From Tricholoma matsutake (Eukaryota > Basidiomycota > Agaricomycetes > Agaricales > Tricholomataceae): a stretch of 64,000 bases of DNA. The stretch spans positions 3,100,001 through 3,164,000 of the forward strand of contig AP026546.1 of NCBI GenBank assembly GCA_026075535.2, read 5' to 3'. The notes beneath the pieces were generated by a model, which was not told the origin of the DNA, ran no database searches, and saw only the letters and a list, made by a program, of their open reading frames with translations. Positions 23,976 to 36,176 of this stretch are shown here, piece by piece. Both the position numbers and the translations under genes were made by a program. Numbering within the stretch: the stretch's first letter is position 1; each line of letters starts with the position of its first letter.

Positions 23976-26900
23976 AGGTTTCCCCATTGGTGACCCAGAA
24001 TCATTACAATGTATTAGTATCCGAGGAAACCCAGAGTAAATCAGAAAAGGAAATCGAGGAGGAGTACAACTGTTGCGAATCATGTGACAAAGAAAATTGT
24101 CACATGTCATTTCCGAAATTCTTTATTCGCTCTGTGCAAATAGAACCCAAAATCACCTTGACTGTGGGACTGAAGACAGTGGACATGCATGCAGCTATTG
24201 ATGTGGAAGCATTGCTTGACAGTGGTGCTACAGGATTATTTATTAATTGATCCTTAATTACCGGAAATGGCATTAACACATGCAAGCTGGTGCAACCTAT
24301 AATGGTGTACAATATTGATGGAACAGTCAATCGTGGAGGAACTATCAAGGAGGAGGTGACTATGGTACTAAAGTATCAGGAGCATCAGGAGCGAGCCATA
24401 TTCAAAGTGTGCGATCTTGGGAAAACCAATCTAATAATAGGATGTCCATAGTTATGGAAGCATAATCCCAAAATTGATTGGAAAACTGGGAAAGTACAAA
24501 TGACTCGTTGTCCTAAGGAATGTAATGTGTATGGGAGGAAGATGAAGAAGGAAAAAAGGAAAAAGAAAGAGAAAGAATGTCTGAGGAAGTATTCTGTTAC
24601 AATGGAGGAAGTGGAGGATGAGGAAATGCCAAATGGGGAAGTTCCAATCATGATCAAGAAAGAAGAGCAGAAGCAAACCTTTAGAGCAGTTTGTGGAGGA
24701 CAGTCGTGGGACAAGAATATCGTGAAGGTGGAGAAGCCAGTGGAGGAATGGGTGCCAAAAGTGTATCATGAACATTTGTCAGTGTTCCAAAAGAAGGAGT
24801 CTGAGCGAATGCCGGTGTGGAAGCCATGGGATCATGCGATTGAGATGAAGCCAGGGTTTGTGCCGAAGAAGTTGAAGGTATATCCATTATCTCCGATGGA
24901 ACAAGAAGAAGTGGATGCATTCCTGAAGGAGCAATTGCGCAAAGGATACATATGACCTTTGAAATCACCGCAGACATCACCAATATTCTTCGTGCCCAAA
25001 AAAGACCAAAGGAAGAGGATGTGTACCGATTATAGGTATCTGAATGAGTGGACAGTGAAGAACGCGTACCCCCTGCCATTGATCTCAGAAATAATTGATA
25101 AGGTGGGAAAAGCCAAGGTCTTTACAAAATTGGATTTACGATGGGGATACAACAATGTATGAATAAAGAAAGGAGATGAGTGGAAGGCTGCATTTGCCAC
25201 GCGTCGAGGATCCTTCAAGCTGCTTGTCATGTTTTTTGGGATGACTAATAGTCCCCCGACCTTTCAAAATATGATGAACGACATTTTCAAGGACGTAATA
25301 GACAAAGGCGTGGTAATAATATTTATTGACGACATTCTGATATTCACGGAGGATGAAGAGAATCATGAGGTGATAGTGCAGGAGGTGTTACAGAGGTTGG
25401 CAGAGAACGATCTATTTTTGAAACCAGAGAAGTGTGTGTTTGGAGCAAGCGAGATCGAGTTCCTAGGATTATTGATCGGCCCTGACGGGATCAAAATGGA
25501 TCCAATCAAGGTACAGGCGATCACAGATTGGCCTGTGCCCACCTGTGTCAAGGAGGTTCAAGCCTTCTTGGGACTCACAAATTATTATCGTCGCTTTGTG
25601 CACAATTTTTCTAAAATTGCCGCACCCTTACATAACCTTACATGAAAGGGAGTAGTATGGAGGTGGGGAGAGCAGCAGCAGACAGCATTTGAGGAGTTGA
25701 AGAGAAAGTTTGTGGAGGGACCAATATTAGCCCCAGTAGATTTCACACGCCCTTTGTGAGTGGAATCTGATGCATCCGATTTTGCTACTGGAGCAGTATT
25801 ATCAATGCTGTGCAAAGATGACAAATGGCATCCTTGTGCATACTTGTCAAAAGGGTTGAATGATGTGGAGAGAAATTATGATGTGCATGACAAAGAGATG
25901 TTGGGGATAATACAAGCATTGGAGGCGTGGAGGCATTATTTGGAGGGATGTACGCATCAGATTGAGATCTGGATGGATCATCAAAATCTGCAATACTTCA
26001 TGTCTGCTAAAAAGCTTAATCGCCGGCAAGCGCGTTGGGCACTATTCCTATCGTGTTTCAACTTTCACTTGGTCCATAAAGCAGGAAGCTTAATGAGGAA
26101 AGCAGATGCATTATCCAGATGTATTGATCATAAAAGGGGGGTGGAGGAGGACAATAAAAATGTTACCTTACTCAAACCCGAATACTTTCGCATTTGTGCT
26201 ATGCGTCAAGGGCATCTATTAATAGATAGCTCAGAAACAGAAATGTTGTCTAAAATTAGACAATGTTCAGAAATGGACAATGAAGTAGTGGAAGCCGTGA
26301 AAGCTCTGAAGGGAGAGAAGAAAGGTAATATCAAAGGAGATGAATGGGCTGAGGAACAAGGGTTGGTGTTGTTTCAAGGAAAAGTGTATGTACCAAAGGA
26401 TCAGGATTTGCAAAGGGAGATCATCTGGTTACATCACAATACGCCGATTGCTGGACACCCAGGAAGATGGAAGATGTTGGACTAGTAATGAGAAATTATT
26501 GGTGGCCCGTAATTTTGAAGTATGTGTTGGGGTATGTGGATGGATGTGATATGTGCATGAGGGGGAAGAAATTTCCAGAGAAACCTGCAAGAAAATTAAT
26601 GCCGAACCCTATACCTAAAGCGCCATGGCAATATATATCTGGGGATTTTATTACCGGATTACCCGAGGCTCAAGGGTACGATGCAATATTCGTAGTATGC
26701 GACCGCTTTACAAAGGAGGTCCATACTATTCCTACTACTACAGAAACCTCATCATTGGGCTTGGCGCACCTCTATCTAAATCAGGTATGGTGGTTACATG
26801 GGTTACCCGATACTGTTATCTCTGATCACGGACCACAATTTGCTTCCGCATTTATGTGAGAACTAAACAACATATTGGGAATTCAAACTAAATTATCTAT

Positions 26901-27786
26901 GGCATATCACCCACAGACTGATGGGCAGACAGAGAGAATGAATCAGGAGTTGGAGCAGTACCTATGTATGTTTGTCAACTACCGACAAACCAACTGGCCC
27001 GAATGGTTGGCAATTGCTGAATTTTCCCACAATAACAAATTCCATTCAGCTACTCGTATGTCACCCTTTTTTGCGAATTATGGATATCATCCTTGCATGG
27101 GAGTAGAACCCAGAAGGGAAGTCAAAGTACAGTCGGTAGAAGATTTTGTATCTAAGATGCAAAAGGTACAAGAGGAAGCAGAGGCGGCATTGAAGAAAGC
27201 ACATGATGACATGATGCGACACACGGATTGTACTCGAGCATGCACTCCAGAGTACAAAGTTGGTGACTTGGTATGGCTAAGTACCAAGGACCTGAATATT
27301 CCACGACCTTCAAAGAAACTTACGGAGAAACAAGTTGGCCCATATGTGATCTCTAAAGTGATCTCGCCTAATGCGGTAGTGCTAAAATTACCCCGATCAT
27401 TTAAGATTGATCCCGAGATTAACGTATCCCGCCTACACCCTTACCGTCCACCCACTATTCCTGGCCAACAAACTACTCCGCAACCTCCGATAATAGTAGA
27501 AGGTGCTCCAGAATACATAGTTGAAGAAATTCTACACTCACGTCTTCGACGGAACAAATTGGAGTTCTTAATAAAGTGGAAAAACTATACTGACAAAAAT
27601 AATTCATGGGAACCTGAAGAGAATTGTAAGCGAGCACATAACGCGATCGCCCAATTCTTTAAACATAATCCGAATGCTCCGCGTCGCATTGCGAGAATGG
27701 TGTATGAGGGGATGAAATTCCGGCCTTACCAAAATTTCACAGAGGGGACAAACATAATATTTTCTCACCTGGAAGTCGAGGCATAA
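23882..27786 (+). pseudogene. Gypsy Pol with C-terminal chromodomain
   Basis: The protease motif LLDSGATGLF is near 24215. Reverse transcriptase runs from VYHEHLSVFQKKESERMP (24755) through [13 protein letters not shown] (25120-25160) to the catalytic FIDDILIF (25322-25345). RNase H has ESDASDFATGAVLS (25765) and DKEMLGIIQALEAWRHYLEG (25890-25950). Integrase has the HHCC zinc site (HHNTPIAGHPGRWK, then CDMC), and its D,D,E residues lie in SGDFITGLP, ISDHGPQFAS and TDGQTERMNQELEQYL (26640-26960). The chromodomain reads EYIVEEILHSRLRRNKLEF, then LIKWKNYTDKNNSWEPEENC (27510-27630), and may direct integration to heterochromatin. Stops occur near 24250, 24451, 24955, 25160, 25645, 25757 and 26857, with a one-base frameshift near 26480. 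Confidence 0.92.
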
Positions 27787-27794
27787 AAGGGGGG
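27784..27794 (+). other. Polypurine tract of the gypsy element
   Basis: AAAAGGGGGG lies three bases before the 3' LTR, the expected primer for plus-strand DNA synthesis. It overlaps the stop codon of Pol. Confidence 0.8.
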
Positions 27795-27797
27795 TAA

Positions 27798-28197
27798 TGT
27801 TAGGAAACCACCCCATTACCTAATAAACTTTCATTTTATTTTATTATGTCAAATTACACTACATGATGCCAAATGACGCTACATTTTGATAGTGTGAGAG
27901 TTTTATTTTGCACACATCAAAATGTATGCGCATGTATGAGTGCGTCGGTAACAACAATGTACAATATATGTAACATAGTATATAAACCCTAAATATATGC
28001 CTAGGGTACCCCAGTTGTGTTCTCTTAGGTATTCCACCTACGTTTTTTGTGTGAAAGGCCTATCTCAACAAACTCACCTATAAATAACCCCTTGCATCAA
28101 AACCATCAATTCCCCATCACGAGCACAGATCCCGCCCCCTTCTTGTAGAGAGAACCCACACGGTCTTAGCTAGCAGATAGTGGGTGTCACCCTAACA
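27798..28197 (+). repeat. Gypsy 3' LTR (400 bp)
   Basis: TGTTAGGAAACC...CCTAACA, followed by the target duplication AATAC and then the resumed copia LTR. Confidence 0.95.
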
Positions 28198-28202
28198 AAT
28201 AC

Positions 28203-28518
28203 GCCCTTTGATGCAGCATGCTAATTATAGCACACAAAGTGATGCATATTTCCCCTTGTCCATATTCCTTTCTTACAGTTCCTTTATCACCTTTTCTATT
28301 GTCATACTCATATATATATCTTACAAGATAGATACAGACACCTCAGTCCATCATACACAGACTGAGGTGAGCAGACACTCTAACACTTACATTGACTTGA
28401 TTACTTACTGTACTATTTATAGTTTATTTGTGTATTATCTAGGTACAGTGATAACCAAATATAGTCTGTCATACACAGACTGAGTTTATTTGTGTATTAT
28501 CTAGGTTGGATCTCTATA
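28203..28518 (+). repeat. Copia 5' LTR, distal 316 bp (first 24 bp at 21969-21992)
   Basis: This is identical by eye to the matching part of the 3' LTR (33324-33639). Its first 24 bases lie upstream of the gypsy insertion. An open frame at 28208-28483 has an exact twin in the other LTR and is not a gene. Confidence 0.92.
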
Positions 28519-28530
28519 GGTTATGGGCCA
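28519..28530 (+). other. Copia primer-binding site, GGTTATGGGCCA
   Basis: This directly follows the 5' LTR. It is complementary to an initiator-Met anticodon region (GGCCCATAACC contains the CAT anticodon), which suggests half-tRNA priming as in Drosophila copia. The same motif follows the LTR ending at 57343. Confidence 0.6.
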
Positions 28531-28740
28531 CTTCTGTCATGCATAGTGACGATAGATATCTTGCCAAAACTACTCAACTGCCCTGTGCCTTGTTGCATGT
28601 TTCTTTGATCGAAATTATCTGATCTAATATCTTATCTTATCAGAATGTGTCATACCGTGCGTGTTAGATCTCTTTGTGTCCTCCTCAAATTAAACCTCAC
28701 TCTTGTCTACCCTCTCGCTCTGTTTTTTTTACCTGCCAAA

Positions 28741-31700
28741 ATGACTGCACCTATGGAACCTCATCCCCCATCTATTTCCCTTATATGGCTTTCCACTCAA
28801 TACTCCGGGGACAAGCTCGATAAGCCCAAGTCCAACTACAAAGAATGGAGTGAGGATATCAGCATTGCTCTATCTCTCAACAGACTTTTCGAATATGTCA
28901 CTGGTGATGTACCAGAGCCCACTTCTGCTGAACCCCATGCCCTATCTAATTGGAAGGCTAATTCCCACCTTGCATACACTTTCATTGCCTCCGGAGTGGC
29001 GTCATCCAAATGTGCATTCTTAGAATCTTCAAAATCTCCGAAGACAAACTGGGAGACCCTGCATGACTGTCATCAGAAGGAAGGACCAGTTAGGCAAGTC
29101 ACTTTGTTACAACAGGCGCTCACTATCCAGTGTACACCAGATACACCCCTCCCCGAAACCGCCAAATAAATTTGTATGCTTATTGAGCACGCATTCGCTA
29201 TGGGGGATATCACTCCTGATCTCCTGTGCTGTATCACACTTTTAAATTCCCTTAGCTCACATTTTCCTCATGTGCATTCCATTATTTCCTGTGACATTGC
29301 TGCGTCTACGCTGTCTGCACCATACACATCCAAGAATATTTGTTTTTTCCTGGAGAATGAACAGTCCCTCCAGGACAGCGACTGACACACTGATACTTCC
29401 CCTTCCCTTGCTCTTGCTGCGACTTCCAAACCGGGTAAGTCCTCTGGGACTACAATCTGCAGCAACTGTAAACACCCCCAACATACTACAGAGTATTGCA
29501 TCTCCAAAGGCAGCGGTATGGAAGGAAAGACGATTGAGGAATCAAAAACAGTGAGGAGGCAGGCATATGACAAATGGATGTCCAAGGCTGGATCTCCCAA
29601 GTCTACCACAAAGGTTCCCATTACTGTGAAGGACAACACTGGTTGTGCATTCACTGTCATGATTGATCCTACTGCCTTAAATGTAGCTGATACAATTCTG
29701 GGTGAATTTGCCAGTTTGGCTAGTGATCCCCTTCCTCAGGCGACTATTGAGGAGGTCGAGTACGAGGGTTAACTTGTGACTGAGGAGGAGTTTCATACCT
29801 CGGTCAATTGGACTGAAAATTCTGCACCAGTAACCATGGATGCTTTTACAGTCACCCCACTCAATCAACCCCAATGTACTCCTATCTCCATCCATGACCA
29901 CCCATTCTATGTTGACACTGGCACCACTGTCCATATTTCTCCTGATCAGTCAGACTTCATCACAATTCGTGCTATTACCCCATGCTCAGTCCGAGGCATC
30001 GGGGGTTCTTCAATCTCCATGATCGGTATGGGGGACATCAAACTCCGCATTGCCAGGCACATCAATCATTTTATGTGATGCACTCTATGTTCCAAATGTG
30101 GCAGTGCACCTGATCTCAGTTAGCTTGCTCACAAAGGACTCAAATGCTGTAGCACATTTTGATGAGTCATTGTGCTGGATCACAAATAAATCCACTGGTG
30201 CCCATATAGCCCAAGGCATCTTGTCGCCCAACAAGAAACTTTACTCCCTCTCACTACACTCTGCCTCTGCCAAACATGTCTTCACCGTCCACTCAGCTCC
30301 CAATATTGTCACCTGGCATCGTTGTCTAGGGCATGCAAATTATCAAGCTTTGCAAGACATGGCATGAAAAGGGACTATTGCCAGTATGCCTGCACAATCC
30401 TCTTTCAAACCCCCAAAATGTGAATCTTGCATCCGTGGAAAACAGACTTGTTCACCTGTTCCTAAGAAGTGTGCAGATGGGGAAGGACATAGGGCTACAC
30501 AGAAATTAGAGAAAGTTTGGGTGGATCTTTCAGGACTGCATGATGTAAAGTTGCATTCTGGGAATTTGTATATCATGAACATTGTGGATGATTGTACCTC
30601 ACACCCATGGTCCATACTACTTAAGCATAAGAGCAATGCATTCCCAGAACTCAAGGCATGGGAGCTAGCATGAGAAAAGGAGACTGGACTGCAAGTGGGG
30701 ATGTACATCACAGACAACGGCAAACTCAAATCACATGAAATCAAAGCCTGGCTAAAGATGAGAGGGACCAATCATCAATTCACTGCACCTTATACTTCAG
30801 CTCACATTGGCTGTGTTGAGCATATGCACAGGATGCTGATGGGGAAGGCACATACCATGTGCATTTATGCAAACTTACCACCTTATCTTTGGGATGAATT
30901 TTACTTAACAGCTTCTCTCCTACATGCCAAGACTACAACAAGTTCACTCAAAGGCTCTACCCCTTGGGAGAAATGGCACGAATGGCAACCTGATTATTCT
31001 TACATGAGGGAGATCAGCTGTAAAGCATATGTTTTCATCCAAAACAAAAACAACCTGAAAATCTATGAATGTTCGATCGAATGTGTACTCATTGGCTATG
31101 AACTCAAATTGAAGGTGTATTGCTGCTACAATCGAAAAACCCACAAGGTATATAGTTCATATCATGTCAGGTTTGTTGAAAGCCATAATGGTCATGTACC
31201 GTCGTCTCCAATGCATGATGCACCCATCCAAACAGAAGAAGTTCCTCTGTCGACTCTCATCCCCTTCGACATCAATGATGATGACATCTCCCCACCTGAC
31301 ACAGGACCCATCGATGACCTACCCATAGATGAGCCTGTCACAATGAACACTCCTGAACCAGCCACCTTGGAGCCACGCGGATCTACCAGAGTGCCAATTC
31401 CTACTGACAAACTTCCAAACGGAGGCACAACCACTACTAGACTAGATCAAGCTGTCCATAATTCACGAGAATCTGCAGAGCGTATAAAGGAACAACGTAC
31501 AGAATGGAAACAAATCTTGGAAGGGCTCCGTGATGTCATCGCACCTACATCTGCTGATCATGATCGAGCCAAACTGCAATTGATTGAGGACCCTACACTT
31601 GGCGATCAGGCACATCAATTATACACCCTGATCTCGGAGATGTCTGATATAGATCCCAAATCACTTCAATTCAAAGATGACCCATGCACCTGGGAGGAAG

Positions 31701-33292
31701 CCCAGAATTCAGCAGACTCTAAGCATTGGGAGGAAGGATATCGCAAGGAACTCAAGTCCTTGAAAGACATGCAAGTCTACAAATTGGTTCCACAGGCTAA
31801 TGTACCACAGGGGCACCACATACGTAAGGGTTGCCCAGTCTTTCACATCAAATGAAATGAAGATGGCACTCCAGTGCATTGGAAGGTACACCTTGTTTTC
31901 AAAGGGTTCGAACAGATTTATGGCAAAGATTACACAAAAACTACCTCACCTACTGCACGCATGGAATCTTGGCGGATCCTTTTGCACATTGCCACCTCGC
32001 TTGGTTGGGATGCCCAACAGATTGATGTCAAGACCGCCTTTCTCTATGGACTCTTACCGGCCGATGAAATTCAGTATATGGAACAACCAGCCAGTTTTGC
32101 AGAGGTTGGAAAAGAGGATTGGGTATGGGAATTACAATGAGGACTTTACAGTATGAAACAGAGTGGACGCATCTGGAATCAGACACTAAATGCACAAATG
32201 ATTTCTTGGGTTTTACAAGACTTTCATGTGAGTCATGTATCTACTACAGAAAGGCTGACACAGGTACCATTGTAGCGGCAGTCCATGTCAATGATTACTT
32301 ATCCATCGTGAGCCAGAAGGAAGAGAACGAAAGGTTCAAAGACCAGATGCAAAAAGTCTTGACAATTTCAGATCTGGGAACAGCACAGTTTGTCGTTGGC
32401 ATTGCGATTACCTGGGATAGGATACATCAAACCATTGCACTATCGCAAAGGGCTTTAATTGACAAAATTGTATCCCAATTTGGTCAATCCGATGTGTTCC
32501 CCCTATCTGCCCCAATGGAACCAGGACAGAAACTACATCATTTCAACTGCACCACGCTCCCTGCTGATGAACAAGCTAAACTCTTAAACTTACCTTATCG
32601 TTCCTTGGTCGGATGCTTATTATACTTGGCCATCTCAACACGTCCAGATATCTCATTTGCTGTCCAACAACTTTTGCAATTCTTGGATTCTTATTCTTTT
32701 GAGCATTGGCGCGCTGCTCTACATCTTGTTCACTACCTCAAGGGAACATGGGACCTTAAACTCTACCTGGGTGGAGATAATCCTATCTCATTATTGGCCT
32801 ATACCAATTCTGACTGGGCTAGTTGCCTAGATACTAGGTGCAGTGTCGGTGGTTACATGTGTTCACTTGGGTCTGGAGCCATTTCATGGACTGCTTGCAA
32901 ACAAAAAAACAGTTGCAGCATCATCATGCAAAGCCGAGTACATTGCCACTTTTGAGACTGCAAAAGAGTGCATTTGGATTTGTACCCTACTTACTGCTAT
33001 CGGTCATTCGCCCGATACACCAACTCCAATGTTATGTGATAACACCACTTCAATTAGCATTTCAGAGGACCCCCTCCTTCACTCCAGAGTTAAACACATC
33101 GACATTAAATTCCACTTCCTTCATGAATGTGCCCAATCTCAGGAACTCACTGTATCCTATGTCAATACCAAGGATAATATTGCCAACATCTTCACCAAGG
33201 CTCTCAATGTCAAACAATTTGTATGCTTATGCAGCTTCTTAGGTCTTCAGCAAAATATGCCAATTCCATGTGAGGAGGAGTATTCACAGTGA
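28741..33292 (+). pseudogene. Copia Gag-Pol polyprotein, degenerate
   Basis: Gag starts at 28741 (MTAPMEPHPPSISLIWLS), and its CCHC knuckle CSNCKHPQHTTEYC lies at about 29455-29500. The protease motif VDTGTTVH is near 29910. Pre-integrase WHRCLGHANY (30315) and CESCIRGKQT (30420) are followed by the integrase core, with VWVDLSGLH, NIVDDCTS and TDNGKLKSHEI (30515-30745). Reverse transcriptase begins WKVHLVFKGFEQIYGKDY (31875) with VKTAFLYGLLP (32030); the catalytic site reads AVHVNDYLSI (32275-32305), so the usual first Asp is Asn. RNase H has TNSDWASCLD and CKAEYIA. In-frame stops lie near 29167, 29383, 29770, 30366, 30671, 31853 and 32138, with frameshifts near 30050, 32205 and 32910. Confidence 0.9.
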
Positions 33293-33299
33293 GGAGGAG

Positions 33300-33639
33300 T
33301 GTTGAGATCTACACCATGAATATGCCCTTTGATGCAGCATGCTAATTATAGCACACAAAGTGATGCATATTTCCCCTTGTCCATATTCCTTTCTTACAGT
33401 TCCTTTATCACCTTTTCTATTGTCATACTCATATATATATCTTACAAGATAGATACAGACACCTCAGTCCATCATACACAGACTGAGGTGAGCAGACACT
33501 CTAACACTTACATTGACTTGATTACTTACTGTACTATTTATAGTTTATTTGTGTATTATCTAGGTACAGTGATAACCAAATATAGTCTGTCATACACAGA
33601 CTGAGTTTATTTGTGTATTATCTAGGTTGGATCTCTATA
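33300..33639 (+). repeat. Copia 3' LTR (340 bp)
   Basis: It is preceded by a purine tract (GTGAGGAGGAG, 33289-33299) that would prime plus-strand synthesis. It is followed by the target duplication CACAG. It differs from the 5' LTR only in two C/T or G/A positions in the first 24 bases. Confidence 0.94.
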
Positions 33640-33829
33640 CACAGTCCAAGAATACCCTACCTGGTCCACTAGCCTATGCTAATTGCCAGCATGCTTCATG
33701 GTATGAATTAGCATTGAGGGCTTACAATGCATTTAGATCAACAAATGCTGATTATATCTCCCCTCTGTGACTGAAAAGGGCCACATGTATTATGTAAACA
33801 TGATGTAAACACAATTATCTTGATCACCA

Positions 33830-35655
33830 ACCATGACCATGTTGAACAAAAGTCTCTCAATCTTCAACCCTTTTTCTTTGCAATCGGGCCCAAAAGGGCA
33901 ACTCCAAATGCAGACACAAGAGATCATTTGGTACACAGAGTCCCAATTCCATCAAGTTTTGTTGGAGTTAGACCAGGCAAACTTTGTAAAACAACATTGG
34001 ATGCAAAAAATTCTCTATGCTGAGCTTGTATGTTGAGATCTTTCCTAAAGGAAGTAAGTATACATCACTGACAAGTATGACAGATGTATGTCATGTCTTG
34101 GATCAGCATCGGCACCTCCATTGGCCTTATGATGGATGTGCCAATCCTTCTTCAGTCCTTGGCCGACAGTCTCACCAATGTGAATTTGGACCACCTACCC
34201 CTTGGATTCCATCTGTCTCTCTTGGCCTCATTGGATGATGGTGTTGCCAGCGATGGTCCTAGCTGTCTGGTGGATTCATATGTATGTGATTGGTGGAGCC
34301 ACAATAGTGAACTGGCACCAGGGCAATTTTTTGCCAGTGACACCCTGGATAAGTGCCTCGATAGCTATTGGCAGTATATCCCTGCCCCTGTGATCACCAG
34401 CTCACCACTCACTGATAGCCAGCCAGCAGACAATGCTGCTGATGGCTGAGCCGACTGCTGATCTTGCATTGACCTGCAGGCTCTCATTGGGGATTTGTTC
34501 AATGAAACATGTGGGATGCGGGACTTCATAGATGGCTGCGAATCATCAGCAGAGGCTGTGATGAATGCGAATGGCAGGCAATCAGCAGGGTTCTAATGGC
34601 TTCATGAGCTAGCCCTGCTCAAGGAGCTTCAGTCCAAACCACATAAGTTAACAATGGCTCCAGCAGTGGCAGCAGCATCAGCATCAAAAAACAACCATGG
34701 ACATGCTGGGAGACAGTCAGCCATAAGAAGACAATCGGAACTGGTATCTGCACATGCACAGGCTGAACTTGAGCGCCTGAAGGCCCTTCCCCCAACCTCC
34801 TACAAGTGGACCTGGGGCGTTGATATTGCAGAGAATGAGGTTTTAGCAATCAATCAGGCAACCAAAGGCAAGAAAAAGGCACAGCATTCTGGGTACACAG
34901 GGTCTCTACCTGATGACACACAGCAAAAGAAGAAGTGGTCAGATGCACCAAGTCTCCCAACAGTTGTCTCTGCCTACAGTTGACCACCCATGGTTACTGG
35001 TCACAATGCTGGCCTATATTTTTCAGATGCTGAATCCAATGTGTCCAATGCTGGGACTGCTCCCATTGTTCCTGTCCCCACTCCCATTGCTTCAGTCCCC
35101 ATTGCCAATGCTGATCTCTCCACTGCCGATGCTGATTCTGATTCTATCCCTGTTCCCACTACCGATCCTGTCCCCGCTGCCACTGCTGATGCTGAGGCAC
35201 TCATGGTTTGGCAAGGTGAAGATGATGTAGCAAATGATGCTGATCAGCATACTGCCCTTCAGGCAGCCATGGCATATGGTTCTGATTCATCATCTGCCCC
35301 TATGGGTTCCCCAACCGGCATTGATGCTGCTGACTTCTAGCTCGATGATTCTACCTCTTCATCTCCACCCTCAAATCCCCTATCAGCTTTTGCCACTGCG
35401 TCTGATGTGGTGGATGTTTTTCTCTCATCATCAGAGACAGATTCTACTGGACCTCAGGGTGAATCCAATGCTGATGCCGATGATGCCAGTGCCAATTCTG
35501 ACAATTTTAGTGATGAGTCCCCCAGCACCTCCCAGATAGAGCACCCCACTCCTTCTTCCATCATGCTGCCCATCTATACTCATGCAGACTTTGATTATGT
35601 TGATGACACTTGGTTGCGTGGCTCTGATGATATGGACACTACAGATGATGGATGA
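33830..35655 (+). pseudogene. KDZ accessory ORF D (plus), unknown function
   Basis: This lies downstream of the transposase and inside the right inverted repeat. Open stretches on the plus strand are 33833-34036 (MTMLNKSLSIFNPFSLQSGP), 34084-34449, 34654-34983 (AQAELERLKALPPTSYKWTW), 34990-35340 and 35407-35655. The later pieces are acidic and Ser/Asp/Ala-rich, built partly on the same NADADPVP-like repeats seen elsewhere in the element. Stops and frame changes separate them, either introns or decay. No domain is recognised. It could be one accessory gene or two; the placement inside the element is certain, the gene model is not. Confidence 0.4.
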
Positions 35656-36176
35656 TGCTCATCTATTTCATTTACATATTCTATACATGAACATGTAGTA
35701 ATAATTGTTGGTGCTTCTGGAACACCGAATGTTTTCTGCCTGATCCCTAATCCCGGTGCTGGTGCCGTGCTCAATTCTGATGCCAATCTCTGATTTCATG
35801 AAGGTCTGTATTACATGTCTGCTGCTGCCGATGTCGGTAAATTTTTAATTTCTGCCAGTGCCAGTGCCGACCCATTTCATAGGTCTGCATACAACAATTA
35901 AATGATTGCTAATTGAGGCATTTATCATACATGTCACTATATAACCTTTGGCATCAGGAAATTTCCTTAGGTGGCATCAGCAGCATTGACCAACACCAAT
36001 CGGGTTGGCAAGCTGATCCCATTTGGTAGGTCTGCACTACATAGAAAATCAGTATCATTGCCTATAGCTAGGCCATACAGTTTCCTATGCACATCTATAC
36101 CAAGACCGTTAGCCTGATGCCAATGCTGTATATCTATGCCAATGCCATTGCCATTGCCGAGTACTGTGTCCAACAG

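Larger units (their letters stand above)
21993..28197 (+). mobile_element. Ty3/gypsy chromovirus (6.2 kb) in the copia 5' LTR
   Basis: The LTRs are 21993-22391 and 27798-28197, both TGTTAGGAAACC...CCTAACA, and the target duplication is AATAC (21988-21992 and 28198-28202). The internal region encodes Gag with one zinc knuckle, then protease, reverse transcriptase, RNase H and integrase with a C-terminal chromodomain, in the -1 frame relative to Gag. This is the innermost layer of the nest and so the youngest insertion. Its pol has several nonsense codons and one frameshift, so it is not autonomous now. Confidence 0.95.
21969..33639 (+). mobile_element. Ty1/copia retrotransposon with a gypsy element in its 5' LTR
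   Basis: Two 340-bp LTRs (21969-21992 plus 28203-28518; 33300-33639) flank a degenerate gag-pol. The target duplication is CACAG (21964-21968 and 33640-33644), and it sits in the KDZ transposase C-terminal coding region. The LTRs begin TGTTGAGATC and end GATCTCTATA, an unusual TG...TA end pair. The 5' LTR is split after base 24 by the gypsy element at 21993-28197. The two copies differ at only two positions by eye, so the insertion is recent, yet the coding region is heavily broken. Confidence 0.93.
18088..33771 (+). pseudogene. KDZ transposase with CxC cysteine cluster, interrupted by a copia element
   Basis: This would be the DDE-type transposase of the KDZ element. A basic N-terminus (MSLTRVPYKQKRRSKK) is followed by a CxC cluster at about 18515-18665: CNHCPF, WRCIDCS, LCHTCM, then THRQNPFHCIE. 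NGIHHLAMVTCQC follows (19190-19230). The core reads FCPACPQVGIN (19540), FVANGNFKADH (19690-19720), GVAAIVCAQHGCYVPNALVD (19985-20045), IYDIVCQY (20140), LHVHGHKDECFFCYAPSF (20230-20290) and GEILESLWASLN (20310-20345); these carry the expected Asp, Asp and Glu. The C-terminus runs to 21968 (NRWREEFLLVTYEMQWTVRY) and resumes after the copia element at 33640 (LAYANCQHASWYELALRAY), with a stop near 33771. In-frame stops near 18455 and 21944 mark it as dead. Confidence 0.88.

Noticed and set aside
28208..28483. A 91-residue ORF with an exact twin at 33329-33604
   Set aside because: Both copies lie in the LTRs of the same copia element; identity comes from the LTR pair, not from a gene family.
29268..29660. 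Minus-strand 130-residue ORF opposite copia gag
   Set aside because: It is antisense to the zinc-knuckle region of Gag and has no independent support.
33870..34020. A second transposase gene in the KDZ right arm
   Set aside because: No DDE or RNase H-like motif could be read; only acidic and repetitive segments are present.
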